Source: Chloracidobacterium sp.
GTDB lineage: Bacteria; Acidobacteriota; Blastocatellia; Pyrinomonadales; Pyrinomonadaceae
Length of the DNA stretch: 64,000 nt
Direction: 5' to 3'
Assembly: GCA_016716305.1 (NCBI GenBank)
Contig: JADJWP010000002.1
Coordinates: 2,168,501 to 2,232,500, forward strand
This document shows, piece after piece, positions 42,717 to 51,222 of the stretch (positions are counted from its first letter, which is position 1; each line of letters starts with the position of its first letter). The position numbers and the translations under genes are program-made. Under the pieces are notes generated by a model that saw only the letters and a list, made by a program, of their open reading frames with translations, did no database searches and was not told the DNA's origin.

Positions 42717-44123
42717 TTATTCTTGCTTTGCGGCTGTTTCGTAATCACCTGATTTTCTTAGTTTGTATCTAAGTTGGTCGCGCGATATATCGAGCAGTTT
42801 TGCCGCTCGCGTAAGATTGCCGCCGGTTCGTTCGACGGCCTGCCGTGCAAGCTCAGCTTCGACCGACTCAAGCGGTATGCCGTTGGGCGGGAGGTTAATG
42901 CCTGTCATGTTCTCAGTTCGTTGTGAAGCACCTGATAGCAGCAGCATGTCATTTGGCAAATGGGTCGTCGAGACTATATCGCCGTCCTCGAGTATTGCTG
43001 ACCGCTCAATGACATTCCTTAGTTCCCTGACATTGCCGGCCCAATCGTAACCGTAAAAGATCGCTTTCACGTCAGGCGCAAGGCCTTTGAGTTTTGGGCC
43101 TTTACGTTTTTGATTTGCAGCCTCGATGTAATACATCGCAAGCATAACGATGTCGTCACCCCGAAGACGAAGCGGTGGAATATCGATCTGAATGACCGAA
43201 AGTCTGAAATAAAGGTCGAGCCGGAAAGTCCCAGCTTCTCCGGCCTTTTTCAAGTTCTGGTTCGAAGCCGCAATGATTCTTACATCAAGAGGTATATCCT
43301 TAAGTCCTCCGACCCTGCGAAAGACACCATTTTCGAGAACTCGCAAGAGCTTTGCCTGCAGAGCGAGTTCCATCTCACCGATCTCATCGAGAAAGATCGT
43401 CCCGCCCTGCGCTTGTTCGAATAACCCTTCCTTTCGTTGTTTCGCATCGGTAAATGCCCCTTTTTCGTAGCCGAACAATTCTGATTCGATAAGCGTCGCG
43501 GGCAACGCAGCGCAGTTGATAGCAAGGTAAGGAGCGCTCGCACGTTCAGATGCATAGTGAATAGCCTTTGCAAATAGATCCTTACCGGTCCCTGTCTCAC
43601 CTTGCAGCAAGATCGACGAAACATCAGACCTCGCGATACGTAATGCCAGGTCTTTGGCCTTTTGCATTACCGCCGATTCACCGATGATCTGATCGAAACC
43701 GAACTTGCCGGATCGCTCTCGTCTTACGCTTTCAACTTCGCGACGCAGTGCCCTTGTTTCAAAAGCGTTTCGCAGTGTTACTTCCAGTTCCTCCAGCTTC
43801 ACGGGCTTTCCGATAAAATCGTGAGCTCCGCCGCGAAGCGCAGCGACCGTATTTTCGACATCAACGTTGCCGGTGATCATCACCGCAATAGTACCTGGCC
43901 GTTTTTCTTTTATCGTCTTGAGCACGTCCAAGCCAGAACCATCGGGAAGATCGATATCAAGCAGAACGACCGCCGGTTCTTCAGCTTCAAACCTTTCAAG
44001 CGCAGCAGCAACACTATCAGCTTCGATGGTATCGTATTCCCAGGAGCGTAGTGCTTCCGTAAGCGCCATCCGTATGAATCGCTCGTCGTCGACTATAAGT
44101 ACCTTTTCCTGGTTTTTTTTCAT
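42717..44123 (-). CDS. Sigma-54-dependent NtrC-type response regulator
   Basis: 468 aa from the ATG at 44123. Receiver about 6-120 (LIVDDERFIRMAL, phospho-Asp in VVLLDIDLPDGSG). AAA+ domain about 145-380 with Walker A GETGTGKD, the sigma-54 contact loop ELFGYEKGAFTDAKQRKEGLFEQA (GAFTDA, a variant of GAFTGA) and Walker B GTIFLDEIGEM. C-terminal Fis-type HTH (GGNLTRAAKLLDISRDQLRYKLRK). It drives sigma-54 promoters. Six such promoters lie within 7 kb on either side, making it the obvious local activator. It is the first gene of a two-gene operon with the hybrid kinase. Confidence 0.96.
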   Translation of the reverse strand: MKKNQEKVLIVDDERFIRMALTEALRSWEYDTIEADSVAAALERFEAEEPAVVLLDIDLPDGSGLDVLKTIKEKRPGTIAVMITGNVDVENTVAALRGGAHDFIGKPVKLEELEVTLRNAFETRALRREVESVRRERSGKFGFDQIIGESAVMQKAKDLALRIARSDVSSILLQGETGTGKDLFAKAIHYASERASAPYLAINCAALPATLIESELFGYEKGAFTDAKQRKEGLFEQAQGGTIFLDEIGEMELALQAKLLRVLENGVFRRVGGLKDIPLDVRIIAASNQNLKKAGEAGTFRLDLYFRLSVIQIDIPPLRLRGDDIVMLAMYYIEAANQKRKGPKLKGLAPDVKAIFYGYDWAGNVRELRNVIERSAILEDGDIVSTTHLPNDMLLLSGASQRTENMTGINLPPNGIPLESVEAELARQAVERTGGNLTRAAKLLDISRDQLRYKLRKSGDYETAAKQE

Positions 44124-44307
44124 TGTTGGTTTGAGAACGTGATCTGTCCCGACTTGGTCAGGCGCTAATAAAATCGTCAAATCTTCGTGACAGTTCCATT
44201 TTAGAGCCGTCTGCGTGACATTCAAAAGCCAGGCGCGGATTTTCTCGCACCGTTCAGCGTTTGAAGAGTTCATTTGTCCAGTTCGCGGCATTCTTGATTC
44301 CCATTAA

Positions 44308-44322
44308 TGGCACATGCATTGC
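44308..44322 (+). promoter_or_regulatory. Sigma-54 promoter of the tandem Usp gene
   Basis: TGGCACATGCATTGC, an exact TGGCAC-N5-TTGC element, 46 bases before the ATG at 44369 and divergent from the NtrC-type regulator gene. Confidence 0.85.
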
Positions 44323-44368
44323 GTGTTCCCGGATTGCTTGTTGTAAAATCGAAGCAAGGGATAAACGG

Positions 44369-45307
44369 ATGAGAATTTTAGTTGCTTACGACGGGTCGAG
44401 GTGTTCTGAAGCGGCGATCGATGACCTAAAACGCGCAGGTCTGCCGGAATCGGGCGAGGCGTCGATCATTTCCGTCGCCGAAGTTTGGTTGCCGCCGCCA
44501 AATGGGAATCAGGATATTCACGTAACTGACGATCCATACATCGTGAGCTTGGTTCAGCGTCACCGGGAAAAAGGCGAACGAGCGCTGACCGAGACCAAAA
44601 CCTTCGCTGCGCATGCCGAAACACGTCTCCGGACAATGATCCCCAGTTGGAATATCACATCGTCGGCGACGTACGGTTCACCTGCTTGGGAGATTCTTTC
44701 CATGGCCGATAACTTCAAGCCCGACCTTATCGTGATCGGATCTCACGGGCAATCAGCGATCAGTCGGTTTTTTCTCGGCAGCATTTCGCAAAAGGTTCTC
44801 ACCGAGGCCCACTGTTCGGTGCGGGTGGCCAGGGGTCGCATCGAAGTCGATGCGTCGCCGATCCGGATAGTCGTTGGATTCGATAGTTCGAAGGGTGCAC
44901 AAGCTGCTGTAGAGGCCGTTTCCGCTCGATCGTGGCCTGCCGAGACTGCGGTGAGGTTGATCGCGGTGACCGATCCGGTGAAACCGACCGCGATCGGACG
45001 CTTCGTCCCGCCGATCGCGAGTGCGATCGACGATGTGAACGACGCTGAAAGGGAATGGCTTGAGCAGCTAGCTCAGCCGGAATTGAGAAAACTGGAAGCA
45101 GTCGGGCTAAAGGCCTCGCTGCATATCGTTTCCGGAAACCCGAAAACGGTCTTGGTCGAAGAATCCGAGCATTGGAATGCAGATACGATATTCGTTGGCG
45201 CAAACGCCTTTGGAAGCAGGCTCGAGAGATTTTTGATCGGTAGCACTTCGGCTGCAGTAGCCGGCAGGGCCCATTGCTCTGTAGAGGTCGTTCGAACGCA
45301 AGCCTGA
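44369..45307 (+). CDS. Universal stress protein with two UspA domains
   Basis: 312 aa from the ATG at 44369 (AAGGG upstream). An upstream in-frame ATG at 44261 precedes the sigma-54 promoter and is rejected. Domain 1 about 1-150 (RILVAYDGSRCSEAAIDDLK; VIGSHGQSAISRFFLGSISQKVLTEAHCSVRV) and domain 2 about 155-312 (RIVVGFDSSKGAQAAVEAV; FVGANAFGSRLERFLIGSTSAAVAGRAHCSVEVV). Domain 1 keeps the G-2x-G-9x-G(S) ATP motif; domain 2 is changed (GANAFGSRLERFLIGST). Convergent with mnmE. Confidence 0.92.
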   Translation: MRILVAYDGSRCSEAAIDDLKRAGLPESGEASIISVAEVWLPPPNGNQDIHVTDDPYIVSLVQRHREKGERALTETKTFAAHAETRLRTMIPSWNITSSATYGSPAWEILSMADNFKPDLIVIGSHGQSAISRFFLGSISQKVLTEAHCSVRVARGRIEVDASPIRIVVGFDSSKGAQAAVEAVSARSWPAETAVRLIAVTDPVKPTAIGRFVPPIASAIDDVNDAEREWLEQLAQPELRKLEAVGLKASLHIVSGNPKTVLVEESEHWNADTIFVGANAFGSRLERFLIGSTSAAVAGRAHCSVEVVRTQA

Positions 45308-45324
45308 TAGCACCGAACTGAATC

Positions 45325-46698
45325 CTACTTTCCGATGCAAAAAGTCGAGAATATTCGGGTCAGCATGTCCTCGTTTGTGGTCTCGCCGGTGATCTGTCCC
45401 AAAAATCTGAGCGCGTTATGAAGGCCGACCAGAACGATCTCCTCGCTTAGGCCTTTGTCCATTTCAAGGATCGAGTTTTCGACCTCCTTGTGAGCGCGAT
45501 TCAGCAGATCGAAGTGGCGTGCATCCGAAACAAGAAAACCTGAAACGTCCCTGTCATCGATTCCTATTGGTTCGATCAAGGCATTCTTCAGGTCATCGAG
45601 GCCCATGCCCGTCTTTGCCGATATCTTTATTGCGTCACCCGGCACCGTCGGGTCAACGGCACTCCAGACAGAGCTTTTACCGTTCATCTCGATCTTGTCG
45701 ATCTTGTTAAGAACGACAAGGTGATCTAATTCCTTTACGCTCTCGATAATTTCACGATCTTCAGGACCTATCGGTTCAGAAGCGTCAAGCAAGACTACAA
45801 CGAGGTCCGCATCTGCCATTGTCTTTCTCGATCGCGCAACCCCGATACTCTCCACTGTGTCGGCCGTTTCGCGTAACCCTGCGGTGTCTATCAATGAGAT
45901 CGGAATGTCGTTGATGGTAAACCGCTCAAGAAGTTGGTCGCGGGTCGTTCCGGCTATCTCTGTAACGATGGCCCGGTCGGTGCCAAGTAACGCGTTGAAC
46001 AGGCTGGATTTGCCCACGTTCGGCCGGCCGACCAACGCGACGCTAATCCCCTCTCGAAGCAGTTTGCCCGCTTGATATGTCGAGGCAATTTGAGCGATCT
46101 CTACCGAGATCCTTGTCATGCCGGCTCGTATTCTCGAAGCCTGAAACTCCGGCAGATCATCCTCAACAAATTCGAGTGCTGATTCGAGAACCACGATCAC
46201 ATTCAATAGTTCGTCTTTTATCGGCGTTAGCTGGTTTGAAAATTCGCCCTCTAATTGTCGGATCGCTTGTCGTGCGGTCGCTTTCGTCTGAGCATCGATC
46301 AGGTCTCGGATCGCTTCCGCCTCGGCGAGGTTCATTCGTCCATTTGCGAGTGCACGCAAAGAGAATTCGCCGGGGTCAGCCATTCGCGCTCCTAAAGAAA
46401 GACAAATGTCGATCACGTGTCGCAAGACGATCGGAGATCCGTGACAGCTGATCTCAATTACGTCCTCGCCCGTGAAGGAATTCGGTGCTTTGAAATATGT
46501 AATGATCGCCTCATCGATAACCTCATCGGTTGCAGGATCGAAAAGCGTTCTAAGAGAAGAAGTTCTAGGTCGAGGTGAGAATTCCGGGTTTCCCGAAAGT
46601 GCTCTCGCCAACAAAAGCGAGTCTGCGCCGCTCAAACGGATCATGCCGATCCCGCTTCGGCCAAGTGGTGTTGCAAGTGCGACGATCGTATCGCGCAT
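45325..46698 (-). CDS. mnmE: tRNA modification GTPase MnmE (TrmE)
   Basis: 457 aa. N-terminal tetrahydrofolate-binding domain (TIVALATPLGRSGIGMIRLSG), helical domain, and an inserted GTPase domain (about 215-375) with P-loop GRPNVGKSSLFNAL, EIAGTTRD, DTAGLRET and NKID. It ends with the catalytic C-terminal CIGK. It partners MnmG (31677-33566) in wobble-uridine modification. It heads the downstream part of the rpmH-rnpA-yidD-yidC-jag-mnmE gene string. Confidence 0.97.
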   Translation of the reverse strand: MRDTIVALATPLGRSGIGMIRLSGADSLLLARALSGNPEFSPRPRTSSLRTLFDPATDEVIDEAIITYFKAPNSFTGEDVIEISCHGSPIVLRHVIDICLSLGARMADPGEFSLRALANGRMNLAEAEAIRDLIDAQTKATARQAIRQLEGEFSNQLTPIKDELLNVIVVLESALEFVEDDLPEFQASRIRAGMTRISVEIAQIASTYQAGKLLREGISVALVGRPNVGKSSLFNALLGTDRAIVTEIAGTTRDQLLERFTINDIPISLIDTAGLRETADTVESIGVARSRKTMADADLVVVLLDASEPIGPEDREIIESVKELDHLVVLNKIDKIEMNGKSSVWSAVDPTVPGDAIKISAKTGMGLDDLKNALIEPIGIDDRDVSGFLVSDARHFDLLNRAHKEVENSILEMDKGLSEEIVLVGLHNALRFLGQITGETTNEDMLTRIFSTFCIGK

Positions 46699-46776
46699 AA
46701 CTTGGTGCTGAATTTCGTGACGAAGGTCTCAGAGACCTGAACACCGTTGCTGAGGCTAACGACGAACTAGCAAAGG

Positions 46777-47226
46777 TCATTTCAGCCTGACCTGCAACCG
46801 GCGGTCACGGCCAGAGCCCACCGATTCGGTCACAAGATCTTCTTCGAGTTGTAAGGTTAGATGGATGACGCGGCGCTCAGTAGAATTCAGAACTCCGAAA
46901 GTGAACGGCCTGCCTTGCTTTCTCACCTGATCGCCAGCAAATCGTGCCATTGCCTGGAGTTCAGCCTTTCGTGAACGACGAAATCCTTCTGCGTCACAAA
47001 TGATCCGGTGTTCACGGTCGAGTTCGCGGCCGAACATTTGGAACAATAGCACCTCAAGCGCGTCAAGCATTTCGGCATTTTCCGAAAGAGCCAATCCGGA
47101 ATCCGGACCGCTGAGGTCAAGTAGGCAGCCTTCTTCGGTCCATTGTGCAGATACGCTCAGTTCGAATCCAAGATCGTTGATGATCTCAGACAAAAATGCC
47201 TCCGCCTTTTGACATGTTTCGTTCAT
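46777..47226 (-). CDS. jag: Jag/KhpB-like RNA-binding protein (KH and R3H domains)
   Basis: 149 aa from the ATG at 47226. No Jag-N domain is seen; a KH-like domain (about 10-75: AFLSEIINDLGFEL, LLDLSGPDSGLAL, DALEVLLFQMF) is followed by the R3H domain (about 85-149), where the diagnostic R-x3-H is changed. STERRVIHLTLQ keeps the RRVIH segment. Position between yidC and mnmE is the usual one for this gene. It binds RNA and affects division and membrane biogenesis in Firmicutes. The family assignment rests on both sequence and synteny. Confidence 0.88.
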   Translation of the reverse strand: MNETCQKAEAFLSEIINDLGFELSVSAQWTEEGCLLDLSGPDSGLALSENAEMLDALEVLLFQMFGRELDREHRIICDAEGFRRSRKAELQAMARFAGDQVRKQGRPFTFGVLNSTERRVIHLTLQLEEDLVTESVGSGRDRRLQVRLK

Positions 47227-47263
47227 ACAAATGAGTTTACACAAAAAGACCAGCGTCGCAGAA

Positions 47264-49183
47264 CTAAGATGTTGCCGGCTTCGCCTTTACTCTCTTTGCA
47301 TTTTTTGGGATCGTTTCGACTACTTCAGCTGCCGGCGGCTCCGTCGGCTTATTGTAATGATTGATGATCATTTGCTGTCCGAAACTGACGATATTGCCAA
47401 AGAACCAATAGAGAAGAAGTCCAGACGGAGCTGACCACATGATCCAAAGCATCATTACGGGCATCAGGTAGGTCATCATCTTCTGCTGCATTTGCTGTTC
47501 GGGCGTTACAGCCGGCCCTGTTGGTGTGAACTTCATTGCCAGCACCATCGAGATCGCAAAGCCGAATTCCAACAAATGCCAAGGATCGCCGGACGAAAGG
47601 TCGGGGATCCATGCAAAGCTCGCCATGCGAGCCTGAAGTGAGATCGTGATCGCGGTATAGAAGGCAATCAGTAAAGGAAACTGCAGCAGCATCGGCAGGC
47701 ATCCGCCGATCGGGAGAGCATCTTTGGTCAGCTTTAACTGATCCATCTGAAGCTGCCGCATCCGCGGATCGTCGCTCGGCACCCCTTTCTTCTGAAGCTC
47801 CTTCATTTTGTCTTGAAGCTCCTTCATCTTCGGCGCATTGCCGGCCGCTTTTTTGAAGGATTTCGACTGTTTCCATCTAAGCGGAAATAGGAGCGAATAG
47901 AACAGAAATGTGAAGATAATGATCGCAACACCATAGTTATGGGTGATCCCATTGAAAAAATGGAGTGCATACAGGATCGGGATAGAGAGCGGCTTAACGA
48001 TCGCTCGAATGATGCTGTAATTACTAAAGTTGATCAGGTCGACGATGTCTACTTCACGACCTGCTGCCTGTGAGATCGGGGCGTCGAGCGTATTCAAAAG
48101 AAAATAGTCTTTCGAACCGGCAAATACCTGTGTCACCGTTCCGTCGCTGGTTATCGGAACGTGCGCGGTCACCAGATGGCGCGTTTCCTTGGTCTCGGCG
48201 TTTCTGATTACCCATTGGAAAATACTGCTGAAAAATGGTTCTGTCTGAACCTCGTATTTCGAAGCACGCAATTCAAGGCCTTGTGATCGAACCGCCGGGA
48301 TCGCAGCCATCGCAAAATAAGCGTCGCCTACGCCTGCCCAATTCACCGATCCGGGAACTACCAATGAAGCTGTATTATTCGCGTTATATTCGAATGAGTA
48401 GTATCCCTGGTGCCGAACGATGTCATCATCGACGGCCGCGACGGCCTCAGACTCGATCTGGTAAAACGTATGGTGATTGATGGCGTGATCGCCGATGCTT
48501 GCACCGATGAGCAATTTCGTGTTCGGAACGGGCAGACCGCCGCGTTTGAGATCGACAGAGACGTCCGATAAATAACTATCCGCCCGAAATACAAACCTCT
48601 TCTTAACATCGATACCGCTGGCATCAGTCAGCGAAAACTCGATGGCTTTTTCTTCACCAGAACCAAGGTTGATCGCGTCCTCAGTTACAGATACCGCATA
48701 GTTTCGTTCATTGAGGATCGCATTCAGATTGGCGTCATCCGTGGAGAGTCGGAACGGCACCTCACGCGGTGACGATGTAAGGGCCTTCTCGGATATCAAC
48801 TGCAGCGGCTTTGTTATGGTCCCATTCGAGCCGGCACCATATAATTCGTCGTCGCCTTTCTCTGTCCGGTTTCTCAAAAGGATCCAGCTCGTCGCGACAC
48901 CGCCTTTTGAGTCGAGCTTCACTTCGTACAATGGAGATCTTATCGTGATGGTTCGATTCGGAGCCGTGTCGGGCGCGGCGGTTGTCGATTCGGGAACTGT
49001 GGCCGGCGTCGGTGCTGGCTGGAGTGGGTTTGTGTTTGACTCAGCGGTATTCGCCGCAGTGTTTGCGTTTTCAGCAGGTGGTTTTGGCGGCGGATTGAAA
49101 TAAGACCAACCGAAAAGCACGAGCATTGAAAGAACTGCCGCGGTCAGGAAGCGATATTGGTTTTGATTATTACTTGTATCCAT
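47264..49183 (-). CDS. yidC: Membrane protein insertase YidC
   Basis: 639 aa, long Gram-negative form. First helix about 12-30 (AAVLSMLVLFGWSYF), Pro/Ala/Thr-rich linker, large periplasmic beta domain (about 80-370), then the conserved five-helix insertase core starting near FFNGITHNYGVAIIIFTFLFYSLLFPLRWKQ. The cytoplasmic coiled loop PKMKELQDKMKELQKKG and the LPIGGCLPMLLQFPLLIAFY segment are typical. Basic C-terminus. Inserts membrane proteins alone or with SecYEG. Confidence 0.97.
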   Translation of the reverse strand: MDTSNNQNQYRFLTAAVLSMLVLFGWSYFNPPPKPPAENANTAANTAESNTNPLQPAPTPATVPESTTAAPDTAPNRTITIRSPLYEVKLDSKGGVATSWILLRNRTEKGDDELYGAGSNGTITKPLQLISEKALTSSPREVPFRLSTDDANLNAILNERNYAVSVTEDAINLGSGEEKAIEFSLTDASGIDVKKRFVFRADSYLSDVSVDLKRGGLPVPNTKLLIGASIGDHAINHHTFYQIESEAVAAVDDDIVRHQGYYSFEYNANNTASLVVPGSVNWAGVGDAYFAMAAIPAVRSQGLELRASKYEVQTEPFFSSIFQWVIRNAETKETRHLVTAHVPITSDGTVTQVFAGSKDYFLLNTLDAPISQAAGREVDIVDLINFSNYSIIRAIVKPLSIPILYALHFFNGITHNYGVAIIIFTFLFYSLLFPLRWKQSKSFKKAAGNAPKMKELQDKMKELQKKGVPSDDPRMRQLQMDQLKLTKDALPIGGCLPMLLQFPLLIAFYTAITISLQARMASFAWIPDLSSGDPWHLLEFGFAISMVLAMKFTPTGPAVTPEQQMQQKMMTYLMPVMMLWIMWSAPSGLLLYWFFGNIVSFGQQMIINHYNKPTEPPAAEVVETIPKNAKRVKAKPATS

Positions 49184-49219
49184 TATTTCGATCGCGAACC
49201 AGAAGATCTTGGTCTAAGA

Positions 49220-49429
49220 TCACTCGACCGGGTCATGGCCGCCTTTACAGAATGGCTGACATCGTAAGATACGCTTGATACCCATCCATGTTCCCTTTAG
49301 CGCTCCATATCTGGCAACCGCCTCTCGGGCGTATTCCGAACACGTCGGCTCGAACCTGCAGGCAGGTGGCAAAAATGGCGAAACTACCGCCTTATAGATG
49401 CCGAGCAGATCGAGAACAAGAAACTTCAT
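49220..49429 (-). CDS. yidD: Membrane protein insertion efficiency factor YidD
   Basis: 69 aa from the ATG at 49429; a TTG nine codons earlier also exists. Contains the whole family signature: LGIYKAVVSPFLPPACRFEPTCSEYAREAV then RILRCQPFCKGGHDPV. A small amphipathic inner-membrane-associated protein helping YidC. Lies between rnpA and yidC as usual. Confidence 0.96.
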   Translation of the reverse strand: MKFLVLDLLGIYKAVVSPFLPPACRFEPTCSEYAREAVARYGALKGTWMGIKRILRCQPFCKGGHDPVE

Positions 49430-49483
49430 CCTAATCGCCTTACCTATCCAGACCAATACAATGAGCGTAACGCCTTGCCAGAC

Positions 49484-50056
49484 CTATTTGTCAGTATTCT
49501 CTAAATGCTTCACGTGCCGCCGTCGATCCAGCTGAAAAGACCGTTCGCCGCCGGCCACTCGGTTCACGATCGATCGAAACTCAGCAAGCGGCTTTTCGAG
49601 CTTCACAAGCAAAATGCTCCGGCGTGCATTTATCACCCAATCGAACTTTGTCTCCACTGTGTCCAATTCGGCCCGGCTGAGCCTGAAAGATTCTCTGAGA
49701 AGTCTCTTTGCTCGATTCCTGTCATGCGCTTTGCCGATAGCCTTCTTAGTTGCGGTGACACCGACCCGCTGCAACATGCGATTCGACGGCAATATGAAAA
49801 CCGTCATATAACGCCCTTCGATTCGCGAACCTTGCTCGTAAACACGCAGAAACTCGGCACGCTTAGCGAGCCGAGCCTCTTTCGGTAAACCAAAACTTAA
49901 TAGTGATGAACCGTCAAACGCTTGCGGCCCTTCGCGCGGCGGCGTTTCAGAACGGCGCGTCCGTTCTTGGTCGCCATCCTCGCCCTGAACCCGTGCTTTT
50001 TCGCGCGACGGCGGTTGTTTGGTTGATACGTTCTCTTCGGCATAATTGCTCTCCAT
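49484..50056 (-). CDS. rnpA: Ribonuclease P protein component, with N-terminal extension overlapping rpmH
   Basis: Protein cofactor of the RNase P ribozyme for tRNA 5' processing. The conserved core starts near residue 58 (LPKEARLAKRAEFLRVYEQG) and contains the RNR signature segment HDRNRAKRLLRESFRL. Between the rpmH stop codon and this core the frame has no ATG, GTG or TTG, and none inside rpmH either. The first usable starts are the ATG at 50056 or GTG at 50065, both upstream of the rpmH ATG (50043). The protein would be 190 aa with a charged, Arg/Glu/Pro-rich extension. GGTGA lies six bases before the ATG at 50056. The layout resembles the nested rpmH/rnpA genes described in Thermus. Confidence 0.9.
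   Translation of the reverse strand: MESNYAEENVSTKQPPSREKARVQGEDGDQERTRRSETPPREGPQAFDGSSLLSFGLPKEARLAKRAEFLRVYEQGSRIEGRYMTVFILPSNRMLQRVGVTATKKAIGKAHDRNRAKRLLRESFRLSRAELDTVETKFDWVINARRSILLVKLEKPLAEFRSIVNRVAGGERSFQLDRRRHVKHLENTDK
49897..50043 (-). CDS. rpmH: 50S ribosomal protein L34
   Basis: 48 aa, read directly: MPKRTYQPNNRRRAKKHGF, then the RARMATKNGRAVLKRRRAKG block, ending RLTVHHY. All conserved L34 features are present. The ribosome site is GGAG seven bases upstream. The whole gene lies inside the longer rnpA frame, in a different reading frame. It is the first gene of the string leading to yidC. Confidence 0.96.
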   Translation of the reverse strand: MPKRTYQPNNRRRAKKHGFRARMATKNGRAVLKRRRAKGRKRLTVHHY

Positions 50057-50151
50057 TAAATTCACCCGAAAGTGAAAACCTAGAGTTTAAGGGAAAATAA
50101 GGGATATTGTCAAAGCGGGGACGGGGCGGTCGTTTGTTCTTGGCAAAAGGA

Positions 50152-50754
50152 TCAACCGGAAAAAACAGTCCGACTGCCTTCGATCCGCAATCGCCCGCTT
50201 GCTATTTTTTTGACAGCTTCGACATAGGCGATATGTTCGCGATCAAGTATTCTCGCCGCAAGCGTTTCAGCTGAATCGTCGTCCCTGACCTCGACCGCTT
50301 GCTGCACTATGATGGCTCCGTTATCCAAGAATTCGTCAACAACATGCACTGTGCAGCCTGAGATCTTTACGCCTTGGTCGATCGCCTGCTGCTGCGCATC
50401 GAGGCCGGGAAAAGACGGCAGAAGGCTCGGGTGAATATTCACGATGCGCGCAGGAAAAGCGTTGACGAATTCCGGCGAGAGCAGACGCATATATCCCGCA
50501 AGGCAAACCAGGTCGACCTCTCGCTCTCTTAATGCGGACACTATCTCAAGATCGTGATCTTCCCGCGAACGGCCTTTCCGTTCAATCACAAGAGCCTCAA
50601 CGCCGCGGTCGCGGGCCTTCGACAAACCGGCAGCGTCCGGATTATCACTGATCACAACAACAACCTCCGAATCAGGTATCTCGTCGCTTTTCGCAGCGTC
50701 AACCAGCGCAACCATATTCGACCCGCGTCCTGAGATTAGTATTCCGATCTTCAT
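50152..50754 (-). CDS. purN: Phosphoribosylglycinamide formyltransferase
   Basis: 200 aa from the ATG at 50754. Third step of purine synthesis: transfers formyl from 10-formyl-THF to GAR. Motifs: ILISGRGSNMVALVDA (phosphate loop), GYMRLLSPEFVNAFPARIVNIHPSLLPSFPGLDAQ with catalytic Asn/His, and GCTVHVVDEFLDNGAII with catalytic Asp. Its ATG overlaps the stop of the membrane protein (ATGA). purM lies 0.9 kb upstream in the same direction but is separated by a small repeat-flanked insert. Confidence 0.96.
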   Translation of the reverse strand: MKIGILISGRGSNMVALVDAAKSDEIPDSEVVVVISDNPDAAGLSKARDRGVEALVIERKGRSREDHDLEIVSALREREVDLVCLAGYMRLLSPEFVNAFPARIVNIHPSLLPSFPGLDAQQQAIDQGVKISGCTVHVVDEFLDNGAIIVQQAVEVRDDDSAETLAARILDREHIAYVEAVKKIASGRLRIEGSRTVFSG

Positions 50755-51161
50755 TGTGTTGCGCGTCTTTGGGCCGAAAGGCCGCCGAGATAGGCTGCGG
50801 CAAATTTCGTTACAAATGAAATAATGAAAAGGAGTGCAATGTCGAGCAATGCTCCGGCGGCGACAATTACGGCAAGATCGATGAGGAAATACACCAGCCA
50901 AACGAACAACGCCGCTTTGACGCTATTGTTCTTAGGAAACTTGCTGCCGATCCAACGCCCGGCTAGAAACATCAGCGGTATCCCCGCGATGATGCTCGAA
51001 TACGGAGCGCTCGTTTGGGCATACGCCTGATAATATGCCTCGTCCTGTCCCGGATTGATGAACATACTGTAAACGGCCACCCACAGGACGCTGATCAAAA
51101 CGTTCACGATCATCACGCCAAGAGCGAATGGAATAGCTAGCCACCAGCGGTTTTTTTCCAT
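50751..51161 (-). CDS. Membrane protein, 136 aa
   Basis: From the ATG at 51161; the frame extends further upstream into repeat sequence, which I exclude. Four hydrophobic helices (about 5-28, 55-68, 78-98, 100-125) with a conserved-looking AGRWIGSKF segment. No named family recognised. Its stop codon overlaps the purN ATG, so it is translationally coupled to purN. Confidence 0.7.
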   Translation of the reverse strand: MEKNRWWLAIPFALGVMIVNVLISVLWVAVYSMFINPGQDEAYYQAYAQTSAPYSSIIAGIPLMFLAGRWIGSKFPKNNSVKAALFVWLVYFLIDLAVIVAAGALLDIALLFIISFVTKFAAAYLGGLSAQRRATQ

Positions 51162-51183
51162 ATTTTTAGAGGATCGAGCCAAA

Positions 51184-51215
51184 AGGCGGAAACACGAGCG
51201 GTAGCGAGTGTGCCC
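51184..51215. repeat. 32-bp inverted repeat, left copy
   Basis: Begins AGGCGGAAACACGAGCGG and ends GTGTGCCC. It is an exact reverse complement of 51608-51639. Confidence 0.97.
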
Positions 51216-51222
51216 CGTCGGT

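Noticed and set aside
44261..44368. N-terminal extension of the tandem Usp protein
   Set aside because: The extension starts upstream of the sigma-54 promoter at 44308-44322 and does not resemble Usp; ATG 44369 has a ribosome site.
49903..50100. 65-codon plus-strand frame across rpmH
   Set aside because: Antisense shadow of rpmH/rnpA with no start signals.
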